Part shown: piece after piece, positions 41,230-52,403 of the stretch
How positions within the stretch are numbered: position 1 is the first letter of the stretch
How the letters are laid out: the number at the start of each line of letters is the position of its first letter
From: Bog-473 sp963840435
GTDB lineage: Bacteria > Actinomycetota > Acidimicrobiia > Acidimicrobiales > RAAP-2
Length of the DNA: 64,000 nt
Direction of reading: 5' to 3'
Assembly: GCA_963840435.1 (NCBI GenBank)
Contig: CAWIYY010000010.1
Coordinates: 620,001 to 684,000, forward strand
Position numbers and translations under genes: made by a program
Notes under the pieces: model-generated
What the model saw: the letters and a program-made list of their open reading frames with translations, nothing else
The model's database searches: none
What the model was told of the DNA's origin: nothing

Positions 41230-41313
41230 AGGACTGGCAAGTGCTCCCGTCAGCCGGCTCGGAGACCAGCTTGCCTTCTCGCAAGCCGGTCTAGCCCCAT
41301 TAGGATCGCTCCC

Positions 41314-41388
41314 ATGAAGAAGCTGCTCATCCTGGCCATCCTGGTTGCCCTCGGCGTCGTCGCCGCCCGCCGTCTGCGCGAGGCGTAG
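41314..41388 (+). CDS. 24-residue single-helix membrane peptide
   Basis: MKKLLILAILVALGVVAARR followed by LREA is a Lys-start, one-helix peptide. It resembles the N-terminal part of the short actinobacterial DLW-39 family proteins but stops before the DLW tail. A TAGGAT hexamer ends 7 nt before the ATG, compatible with a leaderless transcript; alternatively AGGA could serve as a weak ribosome binding site. It sits between the IS110 end and the convergent HAD gene. Confidence 0.4.
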   Translation: MKKLLILAILVALGVVAARRLREA

Positions 41389-41414
41389 TCGGTCCGGGCG
41401 GTCGCCCGGGGACT

Positions 41415-42230
41415 TCAACCCACGAGCGACGCGGCGCGCCGTCCCGTCGGGCCGGTGGTGTGTCGGCTCTTCGCACCGCGGCGCCAGAGGATCAAGGCGG
41501 CACCGGCGACCGCGAGGCTGGTCGTCACGACCGGTGTCGTGCGACCGACGCGGTCGCGCAGGCGGATCGGCTTGGTGAAGTTACGGATCTCCCAGCCGCG
41601 CTCGCGCGCCACCTTGGCTAAGGCCCGGTCGGGATTCACCGCCACGGGACGGCCCACGGCCTCGAGCATGGGCAGGTCGGTGGCCGAGTCCGAGTAGGCG
41701 CTGCTGGCCGACAGGTCGAGCCCGGTGCGCTCGGCCAGCTCGCGGATGGCGGACGCCTTGGCGTCGCCGTAGGCGTAGAAGGCCATGCGCCCGGTGTAGC
41801 GACCCTGCTCGTCCACCTCACCGCGCGAGCAGATGGCCCCGTCCACGCCGAGCAGGTCGGCCAGGGGCAGGACGATCTCCTCAGGCGAAGCCGAGACGAG
41901 GTAGACGCGGTGACCGGCGGCCCGGTGCAGCTCCATCAGCTCGAGCGCCTCGGCGTACATGATCGGCTCGATCGTCTGGAGCATGGTCTCGCGCACGATC
42001 TGGCGGACCTGGGCCCGGTCCCAACCTTTGGTGATGGCCAACATCGACTCGCGCACCCGGACGAGGCGGTCCTCGTCGGCGCCGAAGTAGAGGTAGATCA
42101 GCTGGGAGATGGCGGCCCGGGCCACCAGGCGCCGGTTGATGAGGCCGCCCTTCATGAAGGGCCGGCCAAAGGCGGCGATGGAGGCGCGGTCGATGACCGT
42201 CTTGTCGAGATCGAAGAAGGCCGCCTCCAT
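41415..42230 (-). CDS. HAD-IB family phosphatase with C-terminal membrane helix
   Basis: This HAD-superfamily hydrolase of the SerB-like IB subfamily has motif I FFDLDKTVID, motif II YLVSASPEEIV, a Lys in the GDAKASAI segment and motif III AYSDSATDLPML. It would act on a phosphomonoester such as phosphoserine or a lipid headgroup. The C-terminal ~50 residues contain a hydrophobic helix (VVTTSLAVAGAALILW), so it is probably membrane tethered. I start at ATG 42230; an earlier in-frame GTG adds 14 residues without conservation. Confidence 0.87.
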   Translation of the reverse strand: MEAAFFDLDKTVIDRASIAAFGRPFMKGGLINRRLVARAAISQLIYLYFGADEDRLVRVRESMLAITKGWDRAQVRQIVRETMLQTIEPIMYAEALELMELHRAAGHRVYLVSASPEEIVLPLADLLGVDGAICSRGEVDEQGRYTGRMAFYAYGDAKASAIRELAERTGLDLSASSAYSDSATDLPMLEAVGRPVAVNPDRALAKVARERGWEIRNFTKPIRLRDRVGRTTPVVTTSLAVAGAALILWRRGAKSRHTTGPTGRRAASLVG

Positions 42231-42349
42231 ATCTCTAATGGTACGGGCGGAGTGGATGCCACCTTTAGCCACCGTGACGGTTGGCCGTCGCCGGCGTGAA
42301 CGAACGGGGCCTGTGAACTGGGCTGTTCCGGGGGTTGCGGAGCGGTTGC

Positions 42350-43018
42350 TTAGGCCGTCGACGCGATGAAGACGGCGTGCACCGCGTCCTCGGCTTCGGC
42401 GGTCACGAGCACGAGCACCTCGTCGCCCGACTGGAGCGTGGTGTCGCCCCGGGGCACGACGAGACGGTCGCCCCGCACCACCGCCACCACGACGGCATCG
42501 CGGGGGAAGTCAAGGTCGGCGATGGCCGTGTCGTTGGCCGGCGAGTCCTCGGCCAGGGTGATCTCGACCAGGTGGGCGGCGCCGCCCTGGAACTGGAGCA
42601 GGCGGACGAGCGAGCCCACCGAGACGGCTTCCTCCACCAGCGCGGTGAGCAACTGCGGCGTCGAGACCGACACGTCCACGCCCCAGCTCTCGTTGAAGAG
42701 CCACTGGTTCTTGGGATGGTTGACCCGGGCCACCACCCGGGGCACGGCGAACTCCTGCTTGGCCAGGAGCGAGATGACGAGATTGTCCTCGTCGTCACCG
42801 GTTGCCGCCACGACGACGTCCACCGTGGCCAGCCCGGCCGCGTCGAGCGAGGAGACTTCGCAGGCGTCGGCGGCGATCCAGGTGACGTCAAGGGTGGGCC
42901 GGAGGCGCTCGACGAGGTCGGGATCCTGCTCGAACACCAGCACCTCGTGCCCGTTCTTCTTGAGATCGGAGGCGATGGAGGTGCCGACGCTGCCGGCGCC
43001 GGCGATGGCGACTCTCAC
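42350..43018 (-). CDS. TrkA-family potassium regulator (CeoC-like)
   Basis: This RCK protein has an N-terminal nucleotide-binding domain (MRVAIAGAGSVGTSIASDL, then VVVAATGDDEDNLVISLLAK) and a C-terminal RCK_C domain (SPANDTAIADLDFPRDAVV to SGDEVLVLV). It would gate a potassium transporter in response to NAD(H) or ATP/ADP. GTG 43018 overlaps the stop of the upstream TrkA gene by 4 nt. The pair and the divergent permease match the ceoB-ceoC locus of mycobacteria. Confidence 0.9.
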   Translation of the reverse strand: MRVAIAGAGSVGTSIASDLKKNGHEVLVFEQDPDLVERLRPTLDVTWIAADACEVSSLDAAGLATVDVVVAATGDDEDNLVISLLAKQEFAVPRVVARVNHPKNQWLFNESWGVDVSVSTPQLLTALVEEAVSVGSLVRLLQFQGGAAHLVEITLAEDSPANDTAIADLDFPRDAVVVAVVRGDRLVVPRGDTTLQSGDEVLVLVTAEAEDAVHAVFIASTA

Positions 43019-43695
43019 GAGCCCGCGTCCAAGTGGTGCCCGACACCGCCGCCCAGCGTCCAGTCGAGCTCCTTGCGCGTGTCGTCCAGCACGGCCAGGT
43101 GCAGCACGTCGCCCTCCTGGCCGACGAGCTCACGGGCGTCGAGGCGCGGTGCTCCCGAGCGGGTGACGGCGATGAGCGAGACGCGGCCGGGGATCTCGAT
43201 GTCGCGCAGCGGCCGCCCGGCCCAGGCCTCGGGGAGCGAGCGGTCGAAGAGAGAGAGCCGCCCGCTGGCGTCGGACCAATCGCCCGGCGACTCCTCGGGG
43301 AGCAGGCGCCGACGCACCTGGTCGATGGTCCACGTCACCGTGGCCACGGTCGGGATGCCGAGACGCTGGTAGATCTCGGCCCGCCGGGGGTCGTAGATGC
43401 GGGCCACCACGTGGGGGATCTTGTAGGTCTCCCGGGCGATGCGCACGGTCAAGATGTTGGTGTTGTCGCCGCTGGTGACGGCGGCCAGCGCTCCGGCCTC
43501 GTGCGCTCCCGCCTTCTCGAGGTCGTCGCGGTCGAAGCCCGAACCGACGATGCGGGGTCCGTCCCAGTCCTTCAGGCGCCTGAATGCCCGCGGCGACCGG
43601 TCCAAGACGGCCACCGAGTGGCCCTCCTTGCTCAAGAGGACGGCCAGACCTGAGCCCACCCGGCCGCAGCCGACGACGATGACGTGCACGGCCAC
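43015..43695 (-). CDS. TrkA-family potassium regulator (CeoB-like)
   Basis: This is a second RCK protein, first in the operon. Its RCK_N domain has HVIVVGCGRVGSGLAVLL, VGSGFDRDDLEKAG and AAVTSGDNTNILTVRIAR. The RCK_C domain is at the C-terminus (RPLRDIEIPGRVSLIAV, GDVLHLAVLDD). The two TrkA proteins probably form a hetero-oligomer that controls the permease encoded on the other strand 66 bp away. Confidence 0.9.
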   Translation of the reverse strand: MAVHVIVVGCGRVGSGLAVLLSKEGHSVAVLDRSPRAFRRLKDWDGPRIVGSGFDRDDLEKAGAHEAGALAAVTSGDNTNILTVRIARETYKIPHVVARIYDPRRAEIYQRLGIPTVATVTWTIDQVRRRLLPEESPGDWSDASGRLSLFDRSLPEAWAGRPLRDIEIPGRVSLIAVTRSGAPRLDARELVGQEGDVLHLAVLDDTRKELDWTLGGGVGHHLDAGS

Positions 43696-43761
43696 AGTGC
43701 AACACGCCCGTCCGGGTCATGCAAAGGCGGTCCGAGAGGGGCGGGGGATTGCTTCTAACGT

Positions 43762-46260
43762 GTGGCGGTGGCCAGCCCGACGACGTCGACCCCGTCGTCT
43801 TCCGAGCATCCCGATGCGGTCGCGAAGCCCGCCCACTCCCGGCCGACCGTGCCGCTGCCAGGGCCGGCCGCCGCAGCGATTCCCGAGTCGCGCCGGTATC
43901 GGCTGAAAAATCTTCTGCTCGGACCGCCGCTGGTCACCGAGCAGCTGGCCTCGGAGCGCCTGAGCAAGCCGACCGCCCTGGGCGTGCTCTCGCCCGACTG
44001 CATTTCGTCCTCGGCCTACGGCACCGAGCAGATGCTGACCCAGCTGGTGCCCTACGTCGGCCTGGCCGCCTTCACCCTCGTGGTGCCGATCACCCTGGCC
44101 ATCATCGGCGTCCTGTTCTTCGTGACCCTCTCGTACCTCGAGGTGATCCAGCTCTACACCAAGGCGGGCGGGTCCTACGTTGTGGCGCGGGACAATTTCG
44201 GCCCGCGCGTCGCGCAGATCGCGGCGGTGGCGCTTCTCATCGACTACACGGTGACCGTCGCCGTGCAGACCTCCGCCGGGACGGCCGCACTCACAAGCGC
44301 CGTGCCCAGCCTGGCCAACACGTTCGACACCGTCACCATCACGGTGGCCGTCATCCTCGTCCTGCTCTACGGCAACCTGCGCGGCATCCGCGACGCCGGC
44401 AGCTTCTTTGCCATCCCCACCTACTTCTTCATCTTCTCGCTCGGCTCGGTGATCGTCGTCGGCTTCGTCAAGGAGGCCTTGGGCCAGCTGCACCAGATCC
44501 CCCTGCCCCCCTCGAACGAGGTGTTCGGAGGGAGGATCGGGACACCTGGATCGGGCTGGCTCATGGGGCTCGCCTTCATTTCGTTGCTGCGCTCCTTCGC
44601 CAACGGCGGTTCGTCGCTCACCGGCCTCGAGGCGATCTCCAACGGGGTGAGCAGCTTCCAGAAGCCCGAGGCCAAGAACGCCCGCCAGACACTCGTCGTG
44701 ATGAGTACCACGCTGGGATGCCTCGTCCTCGGGGTGACGCTGCTGGCCAAGTGGACCCACGCCGTGCCCTTCCAGACCGGGAGCCCCACGGTGGTGTCCC
44801 AGGAGGTCAAGGCGGTCTTCGGGACGAGTCCGGTCGGCCACGTCGGCTTCTACGTGGTGCAGCTGGCCACCATGCTGATCCTCTACACGGGCGGGAACAC
44901 CAGCTTCAACGGCTTCCCGTACCTGGCCAGCTTCGTGGCGGGTGACGCATTCTTGCCCCGCCAGCTGACCCGGCGTGGGCACCGCCTGGCCTTCTCGAAC
45001 GGGATCCTGGTGCTCACGGGGGTGGCGCTGGCTCTCGTCCTCGTCTACCGGGCCTCGGTCAACGGACTGGTCGCCCTCTACGCCATCGGCGTCTTCACCG
45101 GGTTCACCATGGCCGGCTCGGGCATGGTCAAACACCACCTCACCGCGCGCGAGGGCCATTGGCGACGGAGCATCGTCATCAACGGATTCTCGGCCTTCCT
45201 CTCCCTCACGGTCGTCCTGATCTTCGCCGTGGCCAAGTTCAAGGAGGGCGCGTGGCTGATCGTGGTCGTGGGGCCGCTCCTCTACATCGGGCTCATCCGG
45301 CTGCACCACCAGTACGTGGAGGAGGCAGAGCTGCTCGAGACCGGCGTGGTCGAGGTGTCCGAGACCCCCATCCTGCGGCGCCACGTGGTGGTGGTCCTCG
45401 TCGACCGGCTCGACGCCGCCACCGCCCGGGCGTTGCAGTACGCCCGCACCCTGGCTCCCGACGACCTGCGGGCGGTGCACTTCGACATCGACACCAAGGC
45501 GGCCCGCGAGCTCGAGCAAGAGTGGGGGCGGCTCGGCCTGTCCCGGCTGCCGCTCGACATCATCGAGTGTCCGGACCGGCGGTTGGGCCGGGCCGCGGTC
45601 GAGCTGGTGGCCGACGCCACGCTCGACGGCGACACCGAATGCACGGTGCTCCTGCCCCGGCGCGCCTTCGCCCGGGGCTGGCAGCGCTTCCTGCACGACC
45701 GCACGGCGGACAAGATCGCGGCCGTCCTGGGTCAGGTGCCACATGTGAGCGCCACGATCGTGCCGTTCAACGTGGCGGGCCACTACGGCGACCAGGTACG
45801 TCGCTACGGCCGCTCGGTCCAGGAGCGGGCGCGCCGGGGCGAGCTCGACGCCGAGGTCATCGACGCCGAGGGCCGCACCGGTCTCGACCGCCAGGGCCGG
45901 CGTGACGGGCCGAGGCGGCCCGCCGCGGTGCTGGCGGCCGACCAGACGTTGGCCCAGCGGGCCGGCGCCACCACCCCGATCGCCACGGTGGTGCCGCGCC
46001 AGCGGGTGCGGGTGGCCGGCCGGGTGAAGTCGGTCCGGGTGCAACCGAGGGCGGGGACCCAGAATCTCGAGTGCGTGCTGAGCGACGGGACGGGCGGACT
46101 GCTCCTCGTCTTCCAGGGCCGGCCCAAGATCGCCGGCATCGACCCCGGAGCGCGCCTGGTGGCCGAGGGCATGGTCGGGACATGGGGCCGGCGGCCCGCC
46201 ATGCTCAACCCGTCGTTCGAGCTGGTGCAGGGGGCGCCGGCCGACCCGGCCGAAGGCTGA
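43762..46260 (+). CDS. APC-superfamily permease (KimA/KUP-like potassium importer) with C-terminal OB-fold
   Basis: This large membrane protein has ~830 residues. An N-terminal ~50-residue tail is followed by about 12 transmembrane helices with LSPDCISSSAYGTEQML near helix 1, typical of KimA/YdaO-type amino acid-permease-like potassium importers. A cytosolic universal-stress-like domain follows. The last ~80 residues look like an OB-fold nucleic-acid-binding-type domain (VRVAGRVKSVRV to MVGTWGRRPAML). It is divergent from two TrkA regulators, its probable partners. TAACGT at 43756-43761 lies exactly 6 nt before GTG 43768, so a leaderless start at 43768 is possible instead of 43762. Confidence 0.88.
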   Translation: MAVASPTTSTPSSSEHPDAVAKPAHSRPTVPLPGPAAAAIPESRRYRLKNLLLGPPLVTEQLASERLSKPTALGVLSPDCISSSAYGTEQMLTQLVPYVGLAAFTLVVPITLAIIGVLFFVTLSYLEVIQLYTKAGGSYVVARDNFGPRVAQIAAVALLIDYTVTVAVQTSAGTAALTSAVPSLANTFDTVTITVAVILVLLYGNLRGIRDAGSFFAIPTYFFIFSLGSVIVVGFVKEALGQLHQIPLPPSNEVFGGRIGTPGSGWLMGLAFISLLRSFANGGSSLTGLEAISNGVSSFQKPEAKNARQTLVVMSTTLGCLVLGVTLLAKWTHAVPFQTGSPTVVSQEVKAVFGTSPVGHVGFYVVQLATMLILYTGGNTSFNGFPYLASFVAGDAFLPRQLTRRGHRLAFSNGILVLTGVALALVLVYRASVNGLVALYAIGVFTGFTMAGSGMVKHHLTAREGHWRRSIVINGFSAFLSLTVVLIFAVAKFKEGAWLIVVVGPLLYIGLIRLHHQYVEEAELLETGVVEVSETPILRRHVVVVLVDRLDAATARALQYARTLAPDDLRAVHFDIDTKAARELEQEWGRLGLSRLPLDIIECPDRRLGRAAVELVADATLDGDTECTVLLPRRAFARGWQRFLHDRTADKIAAVLGQVPHVSATIVPFNVAGHYGDQVRRYGRSVQERARRGELDAEVIDAEGRTGLDRQGRRDGPRRPAAVLAADQTLAQRAGATTPIATVVPRQRVRVAGRVKSVRVQPRAGTQNLECVLSDGTGGLLLVFQGRPKIAGIDPGARLVAEGMVGTWGRRPAMLNPSFELVQGAPADPAEG

Positions 46261-46488
46261 GAGCGCGCCAAGGCCCCTCCGACGCACGAAAACCGAATGA
46301 AATTGCCCCTGGGGGCGCCCAGTCGCTAACGTCCCGACGGCCCGGAAACGGGTGCGCCGGGTCGGCGCGCTCCCCGACCGGACTCACGACATCGACCAAC
46401 ACGGTGCCGACCGCTGCCGCACCGGGGGAGCACGGCGGCTCCGCCCACTCCTCGCAGGACCTGAAGAAGAAGAAAGGGCACACCGGGA

Positions 46489-48817
<2,329 letters not shown>

Positions 48818-48958
48818 CCTGGTCAGGCACCCAGTAAGGCGTACATTGACGGGGTCGCCCTCTTCGGGCGCTCTTGACAGGCGGGTGGGATGCCCGCACT
48901 CTGTGGCTCATCATGCCCTCTGATCTCCCGCTCCAACCCACCCTCCACGGGGTGAGCC

Positions 48959-51769
48959 ATGGGTAAGGCACTCGTCATCGTCGAGTCGCCGGCCAAGGCC
49001 CGCACCATCAGCGGGATGCTCGGCCCCGACTTCATCGTCGAGTCCTCGGTCGGGCACATCCGCGATCTCCCACGCGGGGCGGACGAGGTCCCGGCCGCGT
49101 ACAAGGGCGAGTCGTGGGCGCGCCTCGGCGTCGACGTCGACAACGGCTTCAAGCCGCTCTACGTCGTCTCTGCGCCGAAGAAGTCGGTGGTGGCCAACCT
49201 GAAGAAGCTCCTCAAGGGAGCCGACGAGCTCTACCTGGCGACGGACGAAGACCGCGAGGGCGAGTCGATCGCGTGGCATCTCTCGGAGGTGCTGTCGCCG
49301 ACCGTGCCGGTGAAGCGGATGGTGTTCCACGAGATCACGCCGGCGGCGATCGCCCGGGCCGTCGACGAGTGGCGCGACCTCGACCGCCGCCTGGTCGACG
49401 CCCAAGAGGCTCGGCGCATTCTCGACCGCCTCTACGGCTACGAGGTGTCCCCCGTCCTCTGGCGCAAGGTCATGCCCCGCCTGTCCGCCGGCCGGGTGCA
49501 GAGCGTGGCCACCCGGATGGTGGTCGAGCGCGAGCGGGCCCGCATGCGGTTCCGCTCCGCTTCCTGGTGGGGGATCGACGGTACGTTCGCCAACGCGGCC
49601 GCACCGGCAGGTTTTGGCGCCGCCTTGATCAGCCTCGGTGGGACGACCCTCGCCACCGGGAAGGACTTCGACGAGCAGGGAGCCCAGACCGGCAAGAGCG
49701 AGGTCCGTGTCCTGGGTGAGGAGGAGGCAACCTCGGTGGCGGGCGCGCTGCCGGGGGAGAGCTTCACCGTGAGTTCGGTGACCGAGCGCCCCTTCCGGCG
49801 CTCGCCGGCGCCGCCCTTCATGACCTCGACGCTGCAGCAGGAGGCGGGGCGCAAGCTCCGCTTCAGTGCGCAGCGGGCCATGCAGGTGGCCCAGCGCCTC
49901 TACGAGCAGGGCTTCATTACGTACATGCGCACCGACTCGACCACGCTGTCGGACCAGGCGCTCACCGCGGCGCGCAGCCAGGCCCGAGAGATGTACGGGG
50001 ACGCCTTCGTGCCCGACGCGCCGCGGCGTTACGAGCGCAAGGTCAAGAACGCGCAGGAGGCCCACGAGGCCATCCGCCCGGCCGGCGAGACCTTCCGCAC
50101 CCCGAATCAGGTCGGGCGTGCACTCTCGGGGGACGAACTGCGTCTCTACGAGTTGATCTGGATGCGCACGGTGGCTTCACAGATGAACGACGCCACGGGG
50201 ACCAGCGCGGAGCTGCGGCTGGTGGCCGACGTACCGACGGGCCTGGCGGCCGGTCAGCAAGCCGAATTCTCCGCCAGCGGCCGGGTGATCACGTTCGCCG
50301 GCTTCCTCCGCGCCTACCAGGAGGGTCGGGACGAGGACGACCCCGACACCGACAGCGCGGAAGAGATGGTGCTGCCCCCGCTGCGCGAGGGCGACCGGGT
50401 CGAGGGCACCGCATTCGTGCCCGGCTCGCACTCCACCCAGCCCCCGGCGCGCTACACGGAGGCATCACTGGTCAAGGCGATGGAAGAGCTCGGCGTGGGG
50501 CGGCCCTCCACGTACGCCAGCGTCATTTCGACCATCCTCGACCGGGGCTACGTGTGGAAGAAAGGGACGGCGCTCGTCCCCAGCTTCACCGCATTCGCGG
50601 TGGTCGGCCTGCTCGAGCGTTACTTCACCAACCTGGTGGACTACGGGTTCACCGCGTCCATGGAGGACGACCTCGACGGGATCGCGTCGGGCAGCGGGGA
50701 GGCCCTGCCCTGGCTGACCCGTTTCTACTTCGGCAGTGATGCGCCGGGCGCCATGGTCAGCGACGGCTCGGAAGTGGACACCCTCGGGCTGAAGGCCACG
50801 GTGGCGACCCACCTCAGTGAGATCGACGCCCGCGAGATCAACTCGATCCCGCTCGGCCTGGGCAGCGACGGTGAGCCGATCGTGGCCCGAGTGGGCCGCT
50901 ACGGGCCCTACCTGCAGCGCGGTGAGGACCGGGCTTCGATCCCCGACGACCTGGCTCCCGACGAGCTCACGATCGCCCGGGCCGAGGAGATCCTCGCCGC
51001 GCCCTCCAACGACCGTGTGCTCGGCACCCACCCCGAGAGCGGGCTCGACGTGCAGGTGAAGGCCGGGCGCTTCGGGCCCTACGTGCAGGTGGGGGAGCTG
51101 ACCGAGGGCGGGGAGAAGCCGCGGACGGCCTCGCTGTTCTCCGCCATGGACCCGGCCACGCTGACGTTCGAGCAGGCGCTGGAGCTGCTGCGCATTCCCC
51201 GGACCATCGGGACCGATCCCGAGACCGGGGAGGACGTCGTCGCCCACAACGGCCGCTTCGGCCCCTACCTCAAGCGGGGCTCGGACACGCGCAGCCTGGC
51301 CAGTGAGGAGCAGTTGCTCACGGTCACGCTGGACGAGGCCAAGGCCCTCTTCGCCCAGCCCAAACAGCGGCGGGGCCGGGCGTCCGCCGCTCCGCTCCGC
51401 GAGCTCGGCACCGACCCGACGACCAACCTGCCCGTGGTGGTCAAGGAGGGCCGCTTCGGCCCGTACGTGACCGACGGCACCACCAACGCCAGCCTGCGCA
51501 AGGGCGACGAGGTCGAGTCGATCGACATGGACCGGGCTTCCGAGCTCCTGGCCGAGCGCCGCGCCGCCGGCCCGTCGACCCGCAAGAAGAAGTCGGCGAC
51601 CAAGAAGGCGCCGGCCAAGAAGAAGGCGTCGGCGAAGAAGGCCACCGCCAAGAAGAGCGCGGCGAAGAAGACGACGGCCAAGAAGGCGTCCGCCACGAAG
51701 GCGGCGGGCGCTCAGGCCGATCCGGACGGGTCGCCCACCATGAAGGCAGCTTCGAGCGAACCGTTCTGA
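48959..51769 (+). CDS. topA: DNA topoisomerase I with Lys/Ala-rich tail
   Basis: This type IA topoisomerase relaxes negative supercoils. The TOPRIM domain is at the start (ALVIVESPAKARTI, YLATDEDREGESIAWHL). The catalytic Tyr is in GFITYMRTDSTTL (about residue 324), followed by VGRPSTYASVIST. Four C-terminal TopoI repeats follow (GRYGPYLQ, GRFGPYVQ, GRFGPYLK, GRFGPYVT), then a basic Lys/Ala-rich tail of ~55 residues, as in mycobacterial and streptomycete enzymes. Zinc fingers are absent, as usual for actinobacteria. ATG 48959 is used. It leads a topA-tmk-holB operon. Confidence 0.97.
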   Translation: MGKALVIVESPAKARTISGMLGPDFIVESSVGHIRDLPRGADEVPAAYKGESWARLGVDVDNGFKPLYVVSAPKKSVVANLKKLLKGADELYLATDEDREGESIAWHLSEVLSPTVPVKRMVFHEITPAAIARAVDEWRDLDRRLVDAQEARRILDRLYGYEVSPVLWRKVMPRLSAGRVQSVATRMVVERERARMRFRSASWWGIDGTFANAAAPAGFGAALISLGGTTLATGKDFDEQGAQTGKSEVRVLGEEEATSVAGALPGESFTVSSVTERPFRRSPAPPFMTSTLQQEAGRKLRFSAQRAMQVAQRLYEQGFITYMRTDSTTLSDQALTAARSQAREMYGDAFVPDAPRRYERKVKNAQEAHEAIRPAGETFRTPNQVGRALSGDELRLYELIWMRTVASQMNDATGTSAELRLVADVPTGLAAGQQAEFSASGRVITFAGFLRAYQEGRDEDDPDTDSAEEMVLPPLREGDRVEGTAFVPGSHSTQPPARYTEASLVKAMEELGVGRPSTYASVISTILDRGYVWKKGTALVPSFTAFAVVGLLERYFTNLVDYGFTASMEDDLDGIASGSGEALPWLTRFYFGSDAPGAMVSDGSEVDTLGLKATVATHLSEIDAREINSIPLGLGSDGEPIVARVGRYGPYLQRGEDRASIPDDLAPDELTIARAEEILAAPSNDRVLGTHPESGLDVQVKAGRFGPYVQVGELTEGGEKPRTASLFSAMDPATLTFEQALELLRIPRTIGTDPETGEDVVAHNGRFGPYLKRGSDTRSLASEEQLLTVTLDEAKALFAQPKQRRGRASAAPLRELGTDPTTNLPVVVKEGRFGPYVTDGTTNASLRKGDEVESIDMDRASELLAERRAAGPSTRKKKSATKKAPAKKKASAKKATAKKSAAKKTTAKKASATKAAGAQADPDGSPTMKAASSEPF

Positions 51770-51770
51770 C

Positions 51771-52403
51771 ATGGCGGCCCGAGGACGTCTCCTCGCGCTC
51801 GAGGGCATTGACGGGAGCGGCAAGTCGACCCAGGCCCGGGCGCTGGCCGACGCACTCGGCGCCCGGCTGACCCACGAGCCAGGGGCCACGCTGCTGGGCC
51901 AGGCGTTGCGCCGGATTCTGCTCGATCCCGACGAGCCGGTTCTGGCACCGCGCACCGAGGCGCTCCTCATGGCGGCCGACCGGGCAGAGCACGTGGCGAC
52001 CGTGGTGGAGCCGGCACTGGCCGCGGGGACCTGGGTGGTCAGCGACCGCTACTCGGGCTCGACCATCGCCTACCAGGGCTACGGCCGCGGCCTGCCGGCC
52101 GACGAGTTGGCGACCCTGGTGGCGTTCGCGGCGGGCGGGCTGGCCGCCGACCTCTCGATCCTGGTCGACGTGGAGGTGGACATGGCGGCGGTCCGACTGT
52201 CGGCTGCCGGTGCGGGGGATCGCCTCGAACTCCTGGGCACCGACTTCGCGTCGCGGGTACGCGAGGGATTCCTGACCCAGGCCGTGGCCGATCCCGAGCA
52301 CTGGCTCGTGGTGGACGGCACGGAGGACGTGGCCGCGCTGACGGCGCATATCGTCGAGGCCGTGCACGAGCGGCTCGGCGACCCACCCACCATGGTCCGG
52401 TGA
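51771..52403 (+). CDS. tmk: Thymidylate kinase
   Basis: This 210-residue kinase phosphorylates dTMP to dTDP. It has the P-loop LEGIDGSGKSTQ, a THEPGATLLG segment, the DRYSGSTIAYQGYGRGL motif with the DRY/H signature, and a LID region. ATG 51771 follows the topA stop by one base, and its stop overlaps the holB start (GTGA), so the three are translationally coupled. Confidence 0.95.
   Translation: MAARGRLLALEGIDGSGKSTQARALADALGARLTHEPGATLLGQALRRILLDPDEPVLAPRTEALLMAADRAEHVATVVEPALAAGTWVVSDRYSGSTIAYQGYGRGLPADELATLVAFAAGGLAADLSILVDVEVDMAAVRLSAAGAGDRLELLGTDFASRVREGFLTQAVADPEHWLVVDGTEDVAALTAHIVEAVHERLGDPPTMVR

Noticed and set aside
51585..51710. Lys/Ala-rich repeat as a separate small basic protein
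   Set aside because: It is in frame with topA and is the known type of basic tail in actinobacterial topoisomerase I.
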